From positions 10,230,001-10,294,000 of the forward strand of contig CM055607.1 in NCBI GenBank assembly GCA_029379385.1: a stretch of 64,000 nt of DNA. The letters are read 5' to 3'. Below are positions 1 to 11,540 of the stretch, piece by piece (position 1 is the stretch's first letter; each line of letters starts with the position of its first letter). The position numbers and the translations under genes are program-made. Origin of the DNA: Quillaja saponaria (Eukaryota > Streptophyta > Magnoliopsida > Fabales > Quillajaceae). Below the pieces are notes generated by a model. It saw only the letters and a program-made list of their open reading frames with translations, was not told the DNA's origin and ran no database searches.

Positions 1-109
1 CTGCAAATGACCAAAAGCTTTTCAAAAGTTGGTACCCAAAATCTCATATACACTCTTCAATTTGTACCTACCAAAGGATCAGATTCAGGCCCAAAATCCT
101 TCAACTGAA

Positions 110-1320
110 ATGTAAAAAGTGGCAACTTCCCTGACTCATGTGATGGGGTTCCTCAAACCTGAAAGACTACTAAAGTACATGGGGAAGATTGAATCAATCA
201 CACAACAACATATTAGGACACAATGGGAAAGCCAAGAAGAAGTGCATGTGTTTGTGTTTGTCAAAACCTTCATGTTGAATTTGTCCTTCCAAATCTTCTT
301 CGACCTTAATGATCCAGAACGCATTTCCAAATTAGCCAGCAAGTTTGCTTTCTTGCAGTTTGGTGTCCAATCAGTACCTGTAAATATCCCAGGTACAACA
401 TACTATCGCGCACATAAGGCAGCGGAACAAATTCGTAAAGAGATTCAATTGATAATCAGAGAAAAGTGTGATGTTTTATCCAAAGGAGCAGTCATGGAAG
501 ACATACTAGCAGACATAATTGTAGCAGAGCAGGCCGGAAGATATATGTCAAATAATATTGCGGTCTACAAGTTGATCATGGGATTGATGCTTGCAAACAA
601 CGTATCAGTATCCAATGTCATAACTTACATGATCAAACATATTGGAGAGAGGTTAGATCTATACCAAAAAGTCTTCTCTGGTAATCATCCACTATATAAC
701 TCCAATTTGTTTAAAAAACAGAACTCCTTGCTTTAATTGTTTCTCAATATGTTTATTGAATCAGAGCAAATTGAGATTGCTAGATCAAGAGGGCCCTTCA
801 AGTCACTTGACTGGGAAAGCATATATAAAATGAAGTATACATGGGCTGTTGCACAAGAGACTATGATACTCCACCCACCATCGCTACGCCATTTAGAGAG
901 GCAGTAAAGGACTTCACCTTTGGGGGTTTCACCATTCCAAAGGGGTGGAAGTGGAAGTGGAAGTGGAAGGTATTCATAATTGTAATTTTTTTAATTTTAT
1001 ATAACTTTGTAACAGATTCTATGTTTCTGCAGATTTTCCGGGCAATAAATGCAACAAACATGAATTCAGAGTATTTTCCTAATCCAGAAAATTTTGATCC
1101 CTCGAGGTTTGAAGGAAACGGTTGTGCCCCATACACATTTGTGCCCTTCAGTGTAGGACCAAGAACTTGCCCTGGAAAGGACTGTGCAAGATTTGTAATA
1201 CTCACTTTCATCCACAATCTGGTGACAAAAGTTCAAGTGGGAAGTTGTATTTCCTGATGAGAAAAACAGTGCCACTATGCTGCCTATCCCTGCAAAAGGA
1301 CTTTCCGTTCGCCTGCAACC
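110..1320 (+). pseudogene. Broken cytochrome P450, CYP716-like
   Basis: This is a relic of a plant P450, most like the CYP716 triterpene oxidases (haem monooxygenases on the ER that oxidise amyrin-type skeletons). Visible in order: a mid-protein stretch (119-735) with SITQQHIRTQWE and VPVNIPGTTYYRAHKAAEQI, a second block (about 757-960) with [15 protein letters not shown] and [13 protein letters not shown], and a haem-binding exon (about 1030-1255) with [13 protein letters not shown] and [10 protein letters not shown], which fits FxxGxRxCxG. The frame is broken by the stop at 736, a shift near 880, a short GGAAGT expansion (WKWKWKWK, about 950-968), and another shift near 1230, after which the true C-terminus ([17 protein letters not shown]) is read in a different frame. 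The first exon is not visible in bases 1-118. The family call is firm. The subfamily is from remembered similarity. Confidence 0.85.
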
Positions 1321-1408
1321 ATAGTTTTTGGTGATGTTTGCCTGTCTCTGCATGTCAACACGTGTCCCTGCATTAACTAATGAATTGTAAAAGCCCATCC
1401 TATAAAAG

Positions 1409-2115
1409 AGATGGATCCATGGAGAGTAAACTCATGGAGAGGTGCATGAACAGGTACCAAACGGTGCCGTTTTGGCTTTTAAAAAAAAATAAAAATTGTT
1501 AGGACTTTATGCTCTTTCTCTCTCTCCCACGCAGACCTCCATTCTCCATGAATTTACAATCGCAGAAAACTCAAGCATTTGTACCATCACTACAACTCGT
1601 ACAGAAGCATCACGCAATCATGTATACGAATTTAACAGATAATATCAGAGACTCCTTCTAATTCTTGACCTTGGTCTTCATGTCCTTCCTCTATCTGCAA
1701 CTAGGCCTGATCGGGTTCTCTCAAAGGGGCTAACAATGCATTAACTCCATTATTTCCATTAGAATTAGCAGCAACTGCTCCATTTGGTGCTTCGCTGCCT
1801 TTCTTTTTTCCTCCTCCCTTCATTATTATAGCAATAAATGTAAGAAAATGGAAGTTTCTAAGATGAAGTAGAAGTGAAATTTCAAATATTCTCTTTTGCT
1901 TTTTTTTTTTTGGTTGAATTTTCCCTCTTCGTCTTCTTTGATTCTTTCTATCAGCTCTAGAGACTGAGTTAAGATATGGGAATGAAGGTTTGTGTCTAAG
2001 AGAAAGAGAAAGAGAGAATAAAGTGCTAACAAATTTATTTATATATAATAAAAAAACCAAAACTGCACCGTTTGGTACCTCTCGATGAGTCTAATCTCCA
2101 TGGTATCCCATCTCC
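1409..2115. mobile_element. Non-autonomous TIR transposon, possibly Mutator-type
   Basis: The two ends are inverted repeats of about 55-65 bp. The left end at 1409 begins GAGATGGATCCATGGAGAG and runs into GGTACCAAACGGTG. The right end, read on the minus strand from 2115, begins GAGATGGGATACCATGGAGA and reaches the same GGTACCAAACGGTG block, with a gap of about 10 bases between the arms. The interior holds a gene-like minus-strand leader and short open frame (separate entry). Long TIRs around captured gene sequence suggest a Pack-MULE. I could not find a convincing target-site duplication, so the superfamily is uncertain. Confidence 0.6.
1701..1823 (-). CDS. Short ORF inside the TIR element, possible captured gene start
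   Basis: On the minus strand a pyrimidine-rich leader (about 2020-1900, CT runs typical of plant 5' UTRs) precedes an ATG at 1823. It opens a 40-residue frame starting MKGGGKKKGSEAPNGAVAAN and ending in ALLAPLREPDQA. The peptide is Lys/Gly-rich then Asn/Ala-rich, and I do not recognise it. The lysine-rich start loosely recalls nuclear basic proteins, but that is not evidence of function. Its place between two long inverted repeats suggests a captured 5' gene piece rather than an independent gene. Confidence 0.3.
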   Translation of the reverse strand: MKGGGKKKGSEAPNGAVAANSNGNNGVNALLAPLREPDQA

Positions 2116-2189
2116 TCATCAAATATATGCCGATATCATATGTAACTTTTATTATCTCCAAAAAATTATATTATCCCATCTCCTCCTAG

Positions 2190-3885
2190 TTACTATATGC
2201 AATCTTGTGTCCTTTTTGTCTCTATGTGTAATGAATTAGATAGAATCAATAGAAATTTTTTGTGGGGTCCACTAAGGACAAAAGAAAAAAATTCATCTCT
2301 TGGATAAGGTAACTCAATGTAAGAGCAATGGGGGTCTTGGTCTTGAGAAGGCCAGATTAAAAAACCTTACTTTAGTTGCTAAGCTTTCTTAGAGTCTTGT
2401 TAAAGATGAACATGGCTTTTGGGTCAGAATCCTTAAGGCTAAATATATTAAAAGGGGCCATATTAATACTGCTTTTATCAAAGAAAAATTGTGAAGAGCA
2501 TTGTTAGCTCTTGGCCCATCACCAAGCAAGGTATGAGATGGGTTGTGAAAAATGGGAATAATGTGAGCTTTCGGTTTGATAACTGGACAGGCCTTGGTCC
2601 CATTAGAAACTTTATTCAAGGCCCCCTTCAGAGAGGAGAATAGGACATTAGAGTGAACCAAACCTGCCCTGGAGGTCAATGGAATCCTAGTAACATCTCC
2701 TTTAATTTTGGTGTTGATTTAGTTGAAAAAATTAGAGCCATTGCCATCCAAGTTAATCATAATAAGGAGGACAATCTTATTTGGGGGTTCTAGTGATGGT
2801 AAGTTTACTACTGCTTCTGCTTATAACCTTGTTAGCTCTTCTACTGGTTCTGTTATTAATTTTAATTGGATTTGGAGACTCCCTAAACACAATCATTTCA
2901 AAACCTTCTTTTGGCTTACTTGTCATGAAAAAATTCCCATCAAATTTCTACTTTATAACAGGGGCATCAATATTAATAATTCTTGCAACTGGTGTCATAA
3001 TGTTCATAAAACTCCTTTTCATATATTAAGAGATTGTGTTACTAGTACGCAGGTTTGGAGCATTTTGGGAATTCCTATAACTCTCGGGTTTCTTTACTCT
3101 TGACACTTTTGAATGGATCCATTCTAATTCTTCCTTCTCTCATTCCCATTCTTATAAAAATTTCAAATTGCCTTGGAATGTCATTTTTGTGCATTTGTGT
3201 TGCTATTGGACTAATCGTAATTTAAAAATATTTGAGAACTTGGATCACTCTATTGAATTAATACTTTAAGCTGCTTTTCTTAATGCTTCTGAATTTACTA
3301 TTCTTGTCCCTAACCATAATTTTAAAAATTGTCTCTATTTTTATTAAATGGTCACCACCTCAAACGGGGTTTGTTAAATTGAGTATTGATGGTTCTTGTT
3401 TGGGAGAGCGGGGAAAAATTATAGCAGAAGGTTTGATTATAGATAATTTGGGATGTTTCATTACTAGCTTCATGAGAAACATTGTTCTTGGTAACAGTGT
3501 GGAAGTAGAGCTATAGAGTCTGCGTGATGGCCTTAATTTGGCTATTGAATTGGATTTTCAGAACTTAAAAATTTCTATTGATGCCAAACTTGTAATTGAT
3601 CTTATTGATTGTGTGGGTTTAGATTCTCATATGTTGGATTTCTAATTGATGACTATAAATTCATACTCAGGGACTTTCTTTATTGAGAGATGAATCAAGC
3701 TGTTGATTTATTAGTTAAAGAAACACACACGAGAATCATAAATTTTACTGTTTTATCTGATGTGTCTTTTTTTTTTTTGTATTATGTTTTATATTCAGAC
3801 TTTATGAGACTTTTTAGCTAGAGACTTGTAATTCTAACTAATCTTATTGCACCTTTATCAGCAAAAAAAGAAAATAAAGAAAAAA
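2190..3885 (+). mobile_element. 5'-truncated, decayed LINE (non-LTR retrotransposon)
   Basis: Broken frames match the C-terminal half of a plant LINE polyprotein. There is a reverse-transcriptase tail (2192-2270, NELDRINRNFLWGPLRTK), a zf-RVT-like segment (about 2860-3080, with IWRLPKHNHFKTFFWLTCHE, CNWC and TPFHILRDC), and an RNase H-like segment (about 3345-3640, with WSPPQTGFVKLSIDGSC). Several stops and frameshifts interrupt it. It ends near 3885 in an A-rich tail, as LINE copies do. The catalytic RT core and endonuclease are absent, so it cannot move on its own. Confidence 0.82.
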
Positions 3886-4661
3886 AGATAGAGATAGTAA
3901 GCCCATCAAGCTATAGATAATGGACTGGTTTTGAAGTTTGAAGTACAAGTCCACCAGAATTCCTTCAACGTGCCTTTTTCCCGTTACCACCACCTTGTTT
4001 GTTATTCAACTCGCCTAGGTTCCACTTCCATTAACCCTTGAGGATTTTTTTTTTTTTTTTTTCAGACAAAGGTCCTTACCAAACTGAACTCGAGCCTGTC
4101 TAAAAACTGACAGCTTCAATGTTTGAACTCTTAACAAGTCAAGCTCGTGCATACATCCTAAAAATGACAGCTCAACTCATATTTAGGACTTGTCTTTTTT
4201 GCCTTGCTTAAGCTATTTTGAATGCATTTTGAGTGCGTTTACACAAGAATTTCTAGCCACAAAGTATTACTTATTTAAGATTAATTAGGATGATAAAGAT
4301 TGAAATACCATTATATGAGATGCAAGTGTCACTTTATATTCTAGAAATAGCTAGGCATTTAATTAATTTTGGGATTCCTCCTTAGTAGGAAGGGTTGGTT
4401 ACCATTTAGAACAATTAATTATAAGGAATATAGTTAATTAGAGATAGTGATTCTCACCAAAAGCTAGCAACATTATTTCTTAATTAATTTATTGAAAATG
4501 AAACAAAAGCAAGGAAAAAAATATATTTGTTTATCTTTTCATTAACAATGAATGTATGCACTATTATTATGTGTATATATAAGTTTGGAATGTGAATCCT
4601 AATTTTATTTACATCAGCAATTCAAAAAAGCTTAAATTAGAAAAGACATGAAATCAAAGGA
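3886..4661. other. AT-rich intergenic stretch
   Basis: It contains a T run at about 4047-4062 and AT-rich sequence. No coding pattern or repeat with structure was recognised. Confidence 0.5.
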
Positions 4662-4975
4662 ATGAGTTACATATGTTTGCTAGCGGCTATATTAATTACG
4701 CTTTTAGTATACACAAGCTTGTTCAAGTACAAGCTTATGACTATAATTCCTCCTTTATATGCCCTAATTCCTCATCTACTCACTCCTGCAGCTGTACTAC
4801 AAAGAAGTGAATGCAAAAAGCGTGCTCATAAATATGCTGTGGATAGATTCAAGAAGATATTTGAAAAAAATCCCATCAAAATTGAATGAAGAAGAGCAAC
4901 ACTATTTCGACGTTATTTTGGAAACAATAGTACAAAAATTGTGACCACTTGCACCCTCTTCAAATTACTACAGAT
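4662..4975 (+). pseudogene. Small possibly secreted peptide gene, copy 1, frame-broken
   Basis: An open frame of about 75 codons starts at or just after 4662 and opens with a hydrophobic segment (YICLLAAILITLLVYTSL), possibly a signal peptide or anchor. It then reads YKLMTIIPPLYALIPHLL and CKKRAHKYAVDRFKKIFEK. After the stop at 4889 the neighbouring frame (KLNEEEQHYFDVILETIVQK) continues the similarity to the frame at 5308-5580. The two are therefore diverged tandem copies, and this one carries a frameshift near 4870. The family is not recognised. A functional product is unlikely in this copy. Confidence 0.35.
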
Positions 4976-5307
4976 TCTACATAGTTAACGAGTACAAACT
5001 TCAAATCCCGTAAAGTATCTCTAGCTAACTAGCTCCAAAATTAACTTCATATATATTTATCTCTCTATTTCATATATATATATATGTCCTTGGAACTCTT
5101 AAATCTATGTAAGGAGGGATACATCCACCGTGTTATTAAAGATAAAATTAATTAAGTGGATGCATCTACAACACTCCTGAAATTTTTAATATTTTATGGT
5201 CGTGATAGCTAAATTTTCAACATACACTTTTCAATCTATCAATTAAAACTTTTTCTACATTAAGCTGTTGGACTTAGATATTTGTGCTAATGGCTATGTT
5301 ATAGTGA

Positions 5308-5580
5308 TTGTACAAGCTCATTGCTTTGATTAATCCTCCTCTGGTTTTGTTAATAAATAATTTACTTGCCACTCATAGTCTCCATCCTGTAGCTGCTGAT
5401 CAAGTGAAAAGCTTTCCACAAATAAATAATTGCAGGGAACTTACTTACAATTTTGTTTTGCCTATGTGCATACGTAAGTTTGACAAGCTCCCACATTTGT
5501 GGAACAAAGATGAAGAAGAATATTTTCATGGTACTTTGAAATCATACTATAAAACTTGTGACCAATTCCACCATCATTAG
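5308..5580 (+). CDS. Small cysteine-containing protein, copy 2, unknown family
   Basis: The frame gives about 90 residues: a hydrophobic N-terminus (ALINPPLVLLINNLLATHSL), then a polar region with three Cys in CRELTYNFVLPMC and SYYKTC. It aligns by eye with the frame at 4662-4975: YKLIALINPPLVLLI against YKLMTIIPPLYALI, and LWNKDEEEYFHGTLKSY against KLNEEEQHYFDVILET. Conservation of the same pattern in two copies suggests a gene once existed. The start codon is uncertain because the frame opens upstream on a non-ATG codon. It may be a relic. No function can be given. Confidence 0.35.
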   Translation: MYKLIALINPPLVLLINNLLATHSLHPVAADQVKSFPQINNCRELTYNFVLPMCIRKFDKLPHLWNKDEEEYFHGTLKSYYKTCDQFHHH

Positions 5581-7211
5581 ACTCGTAATTGTGAAAATTT
5601 TAAAAGAATTGCAAAGTATATATCTTTGACTATAATGCTTATATTCATATGTTTCATGATTGTGTCTCTCTATGCTCTTGATTTATGTAGGGAAAGAATG
5701 TAAATTATATTTACGCGACTATCCTAATACGTGTCACTAAAAATAGGTTACCAGAATGCCACTATAACTTTGAAGATTTTTTTTAGCACTTATTAATATT
5801 TCTATGATCGTAAAAGTTCTTCCAGTAATTACGTGTTTTAATTTATAACTTCTGTATATATAATACCAGTTAATAATTCTGATGTATAATAAAAACTAAT
5901 TAAAATACTCAAATTAATTAAAAAAAATCTTAATAATTACAATTAACTCCCACTCACAAACTTAAAATGACAGCTTTATTTTTTTTTAAAAATTATTTAT
6001 ATAGATACTAAATATAATTATGAAAAATATGTTTTGGTATTAGTAGATTAGAGTATCTTCGTTATTTTTAATTTTTTTATAATTTTTCCTTTTCAATTTT
6101 AGGATAAGAAAACTATTTGTTTATGTTCATCTTATTTAAATAATTGAGATTTAGAATATGAGTATAATTAAATCAATATTAAAAATTAAAAATCTCGAAT
6201 GTAAATTCTTAATCATCTTTTTCACTTTGGATTCAGAAAGATTGGGTTTCAAATACTGTCATTTTATTATTGTATCAGAATAAATAATATTTAAATTAAC
6301 AGATTTTAAATGTTGGTATTTAAAATTATTGAATATTAAATCCTTAGATTTCAAATTTTTGATCCAAACAAATTGGCTAAATAAAATTAATTTCACTCCT
6401 CATTTTAAGTGTAGATTCCACATAAATAAGTAGAGGTACATGTGAGAAATTGAGTTAAGCAAATTTCATTTTTGAGTGGGAAATTCCCTCATTTCATTCC
6501 TTTTGAAAATCTAAAAATAATTTGAAATTTTAGGACAAAAACAAACTAGTCAATTGGGCCACTTATGGATGAAGAGGTCCTTAAACATACAAAACTCCAT
6601 TGACACAACTCCATTGACACATATAAGTATTCTCTGAGCATTTGATATGTAATTAATATATATGTGATAAATGATTCGTGTATTTTATTTTAATATTGTC
6701 AATGAATAAAAAATAACACATCTTATTAATATTAATTCACATTCATAATTTTAGAATAATGGATGATGTGTTATAATTTTGTTAACATATGGTGTATACT
6801 AATTCAAATAATAATTTTTTGATAAATTAAATTGAAATTAAAATATAATGCGTGGGTTAGATTATACTTGTCTTATAAATTAGATGTATTAGGGATAATC
6901 CTTTTATTGCTTAAAAATTATAATTTTCGTTTATCCTTGTGAAGTTCTAGTTAGTGGTTTAGGTTTTGAAATAAGGTGAGAAAAGTATATGCTTTGTTAA
7001 AACTTGAAGAATATTCATTTTCCTCATCTACTCTCTTCAGATGAAAACAAATAGAAGACGATCAAAATGAGACAGTATAGTCCATATGGGGGACCTGCAC
7101 ACAATAATGTAAACAGCATGACCATTGCCACATAAAACTTATCCGTTTGTAGATTTTATCCCTCAGACCGAAGAAAGAGAAAAAAGAAAACCGAACTTGT
7201 TTGTAATTAAG
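5581..7211. other. AT-rich intergenic stretch
   Basis: Very AT-rich DNA with homopolymer runs. No gene, RNA or element with recognisable ends was seen. Confidence 0.5.
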
Positions 7212-7627
7212 TGTTGGGATCATTTTGATCCAAATCTTGATAGTTTTTTAATTAGTTTATTCTTAATGGACAAGAAAAACTAATCAAATGTTGATTAGGA
7301 TTTTCTAATTAGGTTTACCTTGGTGTGAAAGTAAATTTAATTAGATGGTTGTATGATTTTCATAAAATAGAGAAAAAGTTTACTTGTTAGGCAAGTCGTA
7401 CATAGTATAAATATGTAGTGTGAGAGTTGTAGGTATGAGAAAGAGAGAGATATAATATTTGTGAAACCCCTCATGGACAGGGTAGGGGTGAGAGAGAGAG
7501 AGAATGGTGAGAAAATGATGTAAAAAATAACATGTATAGAGTTTTACTATTTCTATGTAATCTTTCTTCAAATATTTTTACAATTTCTAATTGAAGATTG
7601 AAGAAATATTTCATATAATTTCTAACA
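7212..7627 (+). mobile_element. Probable solo LTR
   Basis: The block starts TGTTGGGATC and ends TTTCTAACA, the TG...CA ends of a plant LTR. A TATA-like AGTATAAATATG lies near 7400 and T-rich downstream sequence follows. The flanks are TTAAG (7207-7211) and GTAAG (7628-7632), a near-matching 5-bp target duplication. No gag-pol sequence adjoins it, so it would be a solo LTR. The 416-bp length suits a small Copia-type or TRIM element. No second copy exists in the window to confirm it. Confidence 0.42.
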
Positions 7628-9069
7628 GTAAGCAAGTCTTGTTGAGAATCTCGACTGATCTCCCCGCTCAATTTTGTGAATAGTAACCACACACCTGAAT
7701 AGTGATTATATATTTGAACGATCGTATGAGTCAATAGTACTGTGTAGCCACCAACACAAACCTGTGTTCAAGAATTTGTTGGAATTAGGCAATTCCTAAT
7801 CTTCAACATGATATGACAAAAGTACAAAGGTAACTACGTAAAACATAGAGAAAGAAATACAACAATAACATATAACGTGGTATAGCACCTATTCCTATGT
7901 CTACAGATATGAAGAAAAATTTCACCAATATGCCAAAAAAAATTAAAATTATATAGGAAGAGTAACATCCTCTCACATATGATGTAAACCTAGACTGGTC
8001 ATATGGGAAAATGTATAAGGAGTATGAAATTTTAGATGAACTCAAAAGAAAAGGACGCTATGGTGATGCTAATTCTGATGGATAACGATGGTTGTGTTGG
8101 TGGAGATGTGGATGGGAAGGTTCTGGTGATTCTTTTTTCATTTTAAAAGACTCATTTATTTATTTCTTTATTTAATTGGATTTTTGTTTTAAAAAATAAT
8201 AATAATAATCTCATTTCATCTTCTCTTATTATACCTAATCTTCCATTGGCTCCTCTTAAATTAACTTAAATGGAATGTGATGACAAAGATTAACGTGATT
8301 GGTTTTTACAATTATACGAAAAACATTAACATTTTTAAACTATAAAAACATAAGTGATTTTTTGAGTAAACTGTGGAGACGAAAATATAGTTTAGTCTAA
8401 TTATTTTTCAATTTCTATGTCTTCAAAAAATCCATCTTTATTTATTTTGATAAAAAGATAAAATGAGTTTTTTTATATATCCACATGATAATAGACATTG
8501 ATTACACATCCACTAACATTGGAGGATATTATAATTTCCCATACATTTATATATACTAGCATATTCGCATGCATTACTGTGCTTGCTCAGATTTTTTTTC
8601 TATTTTAAGATAAATGCTTTAAGTTATTTTCATTGTAAGGAAAAAACTTAAATCAAATAAGTTATGGGTCAAATTGTTTCCTTCCATTTTCTTGAAAAAC
8701 CTATTTTCAAGAATCTCAATCTTATTGAAAATAAACAAAATCAAATTAATTTTCTTTTTGATAAATTTTTTTCAAAAGAATAGAAAGTCAACTCAATGAT
8801 TCAATCATCAAAAACAAAATAAAAATTTTTGAACAAAAATTCCATATGCAAATCTGTTTTGATTTTTAAAATGCTTTATAGAAAAGAAAACATCATATTG
8901 TAGATCTTTTTTATGAAAAATATTTTCATGAAAAAAAATTTCTACAAAAGTTCATCCAATACAAATAAATCACGAAATGCTTGACTTCTGTCAAAATAAA
9001 ATTAGTGATCTTCTTTCCAAATGAATAATCCTCAAGAGCAAAAGTTTTTGGTCTTCTTCTGCTTTCCCC
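7628..9069. other. AT-rich intergenic stretch
   Basis: No supported gene. The stretch ends at the first copy of the ATATATCGACAAGTGG motif that opens each unit of the tandem array. Confidence 0.5.
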
Positions 9070-9235
9070 ATATATCGACAAGTGGTTGTCGATTGTCCAA
9101 CATTAAAATGTTGCCACATGATCTTCATATTAATTAATGTTTCTGGATTTCTTGTCTCTTACCAAAAGCAATAGAAAATTGTTTAATATATAACCATGGC
9201 CACACAAATTATATTGTGATAAACATACTTTTTAT

Positions 9236-9772
9236 TAGGAGTGACAATGAGTCAAATTAACTTGTAAACAATATGTAATTTATTCATTAAGGGCTTAGAT
9301 TGAGCTCAAAATGAGTCGATTTTGTGTTTTATTTTGAATTCGTTTATTAAAATAAGCTGAGTTAAATTTTTTTAAAACTCGGCTCGCAAGTTTGTGAGTC
9401 AATTTTTTAAATATTTTTTACTATTTATATATAAATTTATAATAAATATATTTATATATAAAAATTAACATAAATTGTAATATGGTTTGGAGATAAATTA
9501 CTCAAATAGTTCTCAAGTAGTTCACGAGTTCAACTTTTCTTGACTATAAAACTTTTTTATAATTTCCAAGAACACTTGACCAGTTGAGCTTGAGTTTAGT
9601 TTTAGGCTCGTTAACTCTTAACGAGCTTAGACCCACGAACTCTTAACAAACTTAGACTCGTGAGCACTTAACGAACACTAGCCGAGCTTAAACTTGTCTA
9701 AAATTTGACAAGCTGGGTCTCATTTTGATAAAGCTCAACTCATACTCGATTCATTGCTACCCATGTCTAAAA
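9236..9772. repeat. MITE copy 1 (hAT-like)
   Basis: An AT-rich block bounded by GGAGTGACAATGAGTC on the left and ATTCATTGCTACCC on the right, which are imperfect inverted ends. The interior has repeated GAGC/GAGT-type words. Five further related copies lie in the window. Confidence 0.55.
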
Positions 9773-10357
9773 TTTTCTTTTTTATATTAATCAGTATTTG
9801 TTTAAGTTGGTTTGTCATTATATATATAAATTATAAACAGAGTCCCAGTCACAATTGACGAGTTTGGTTTGGTAGAAAAGTTACCATTTTTTTGTTGTTG
9901 CATGTGTGTGTTTTTGGTAGAGGTTTTTTTTTTTTTTTTTTTTTTTTTTTGGGCTAAGAATTTAGCTATAATAGTTGAGAAGTATAAACTAGGTTTGTTT
10001 AATGGCAACTTCAAATAAAAACCCATTTGCAAGTCAACTTCAAGTCTAGTGATATTATGATTTAATATTGTTGTGCGTTACATAGAGTGAGAATGAAAAG
10101 AAAGAGGTAGGAGAAGCTAGGGGCAGTGATTTAATATTGGAGGATAATTTAGTCTATTTACATAATTCTTTTTTAAGTAGTTGGTATAATTTTTTTGATG
10201 TGGTAATAATGTCATATTTTGTAAAATATATAATAAAACTATGTAACAAATCTTCATATTAATTAATGTTTCTGGATTTCTTGTCTTTTATCAAAAACAA
10301 TAGAAAATTGTTCTAATATATAACCATGGCCACACAAATTATATTGTGATAGTTACT

Positions 10358-10828
10358 AGGGGAAAAATAAGCCGTATTAGATTTGACCTAGTTAAAATTT
10401 GAAATGGGCTTGATTTATTTTTTGAACGGATAAATAATAAATTTTATTTTAATTTATTTAATAAAACAAGTTAAGTTTAATATTTTTAAAACTCAACTCA
10501 CAAATTCGTGAGCCGACTTGTTTAATAATTTTTTATCATTTATAAATAAATTTATAATAAACATGTTTATATGTACAAATTAACATATATTGTAATATAA
10601 TTTGGTGAGATATTACTCAATTAGTTTTCAGTAAGTTTCGAGCTCAACTTTTTTAGATTATAAATTATTTTTTATTATTTATAAGAGTACTTGACGAGCC
10701 AAGCTTGTACCTAGTATTAGACTCGTTAACTCTTAACGAGTTTAGACTTACAAGTTCTTACAAAATACAAGCCAAACTTGAACTTATTCACAACTTGACG
10801 AGTCTCAAGCTTAATTCGTTAACATCCC
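10358..10828. repeat. MITE copy 2 with degenerate 8-bp target duplication
   Basis: Same family as copy 1. The flanks are TAGTTACT (10350-10357) and TACTTACT (10829-10836), 7 of 8 matching, which fits a hAT element. Related modules without the MITE at 12750-12800 and 28840-28890 serve as approximate empty sites. Confidence 0.55.
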
Positions 10829-11284
10829 TACTTACTGTCTTCTTTTATATGAATTTATATTTGTTTGAGTTGGTTTGTATTTATATATATATAAATTATA
10901 AATAGATTTCCGGTCATAATTGACGTGTTCGGTTTGGTCCCACCTTATCCCAAGTTCGCTCATAAAGTGATTCCCGTTCATAATTGACGTATTTGATTTG
11001 TTCCCACCTTATCACAAGTTCCCTCTGTTTTAATCAGTTTATGCAGCATGTGTTGAAATTACATGATAATTTTTGCATTTTTGATGATAATTAATTTAAA
11101 GAATAATATCTATCTATTTATATTATATTAAAAAGAAAAAGACATTATTCTCTTAAATTTTGATTTTTTTAAATTAAAATATTATCATTTATTAAAACTA
11201 CTTATTTTCTCTAAGAAAGAAGAGTTAACGAGAACTAAAAAACTAATGTATAGGTATTTTAATTAATTAATTATTTGAAAAACA

Positions 11285-11540
11285 ATAATTGCTTTTTTTT
11301 GCTTATGCCAATTAAGTCACCAAACATTGCTTCTTAGATGCTCAACTAAAATAATGACACGTCTCTTTGTCTTTAAAGATTTCAAAAAAGCTACTTCTAG
11401 AGAGTTTTTTTTTTTTGGAACGAAAAAATATTTCATTAATTAGAGAACAAAATGTACCTTGCAATATTATATAAAACACACATCTCAATCTCGAAAGAAA
11501 ACTCCAAGTTTATAGCCACGTCTATATACTACCAAAACAA
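11285..11540. repeat. Dispersed repeat with GATGCTCAACTAAAATAATG motif, about 230 bp
   Basis: This block reads GATGCTCAACTAAAATAATG, then CTTCTAGAGAG, then TTTCATTAATTAGAG, then AAACTCCAAGTTTATAGCC. Related copies lie near 14490-14690, 14750-14995, 20455-20720, 25915-26130, 30220-30420 and 30480-30735. The pairs inside one unit show it was already duplicated before the large units were copied. Its class is unknown and the short open frames in it look meaningless. Confidence 0.55.
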
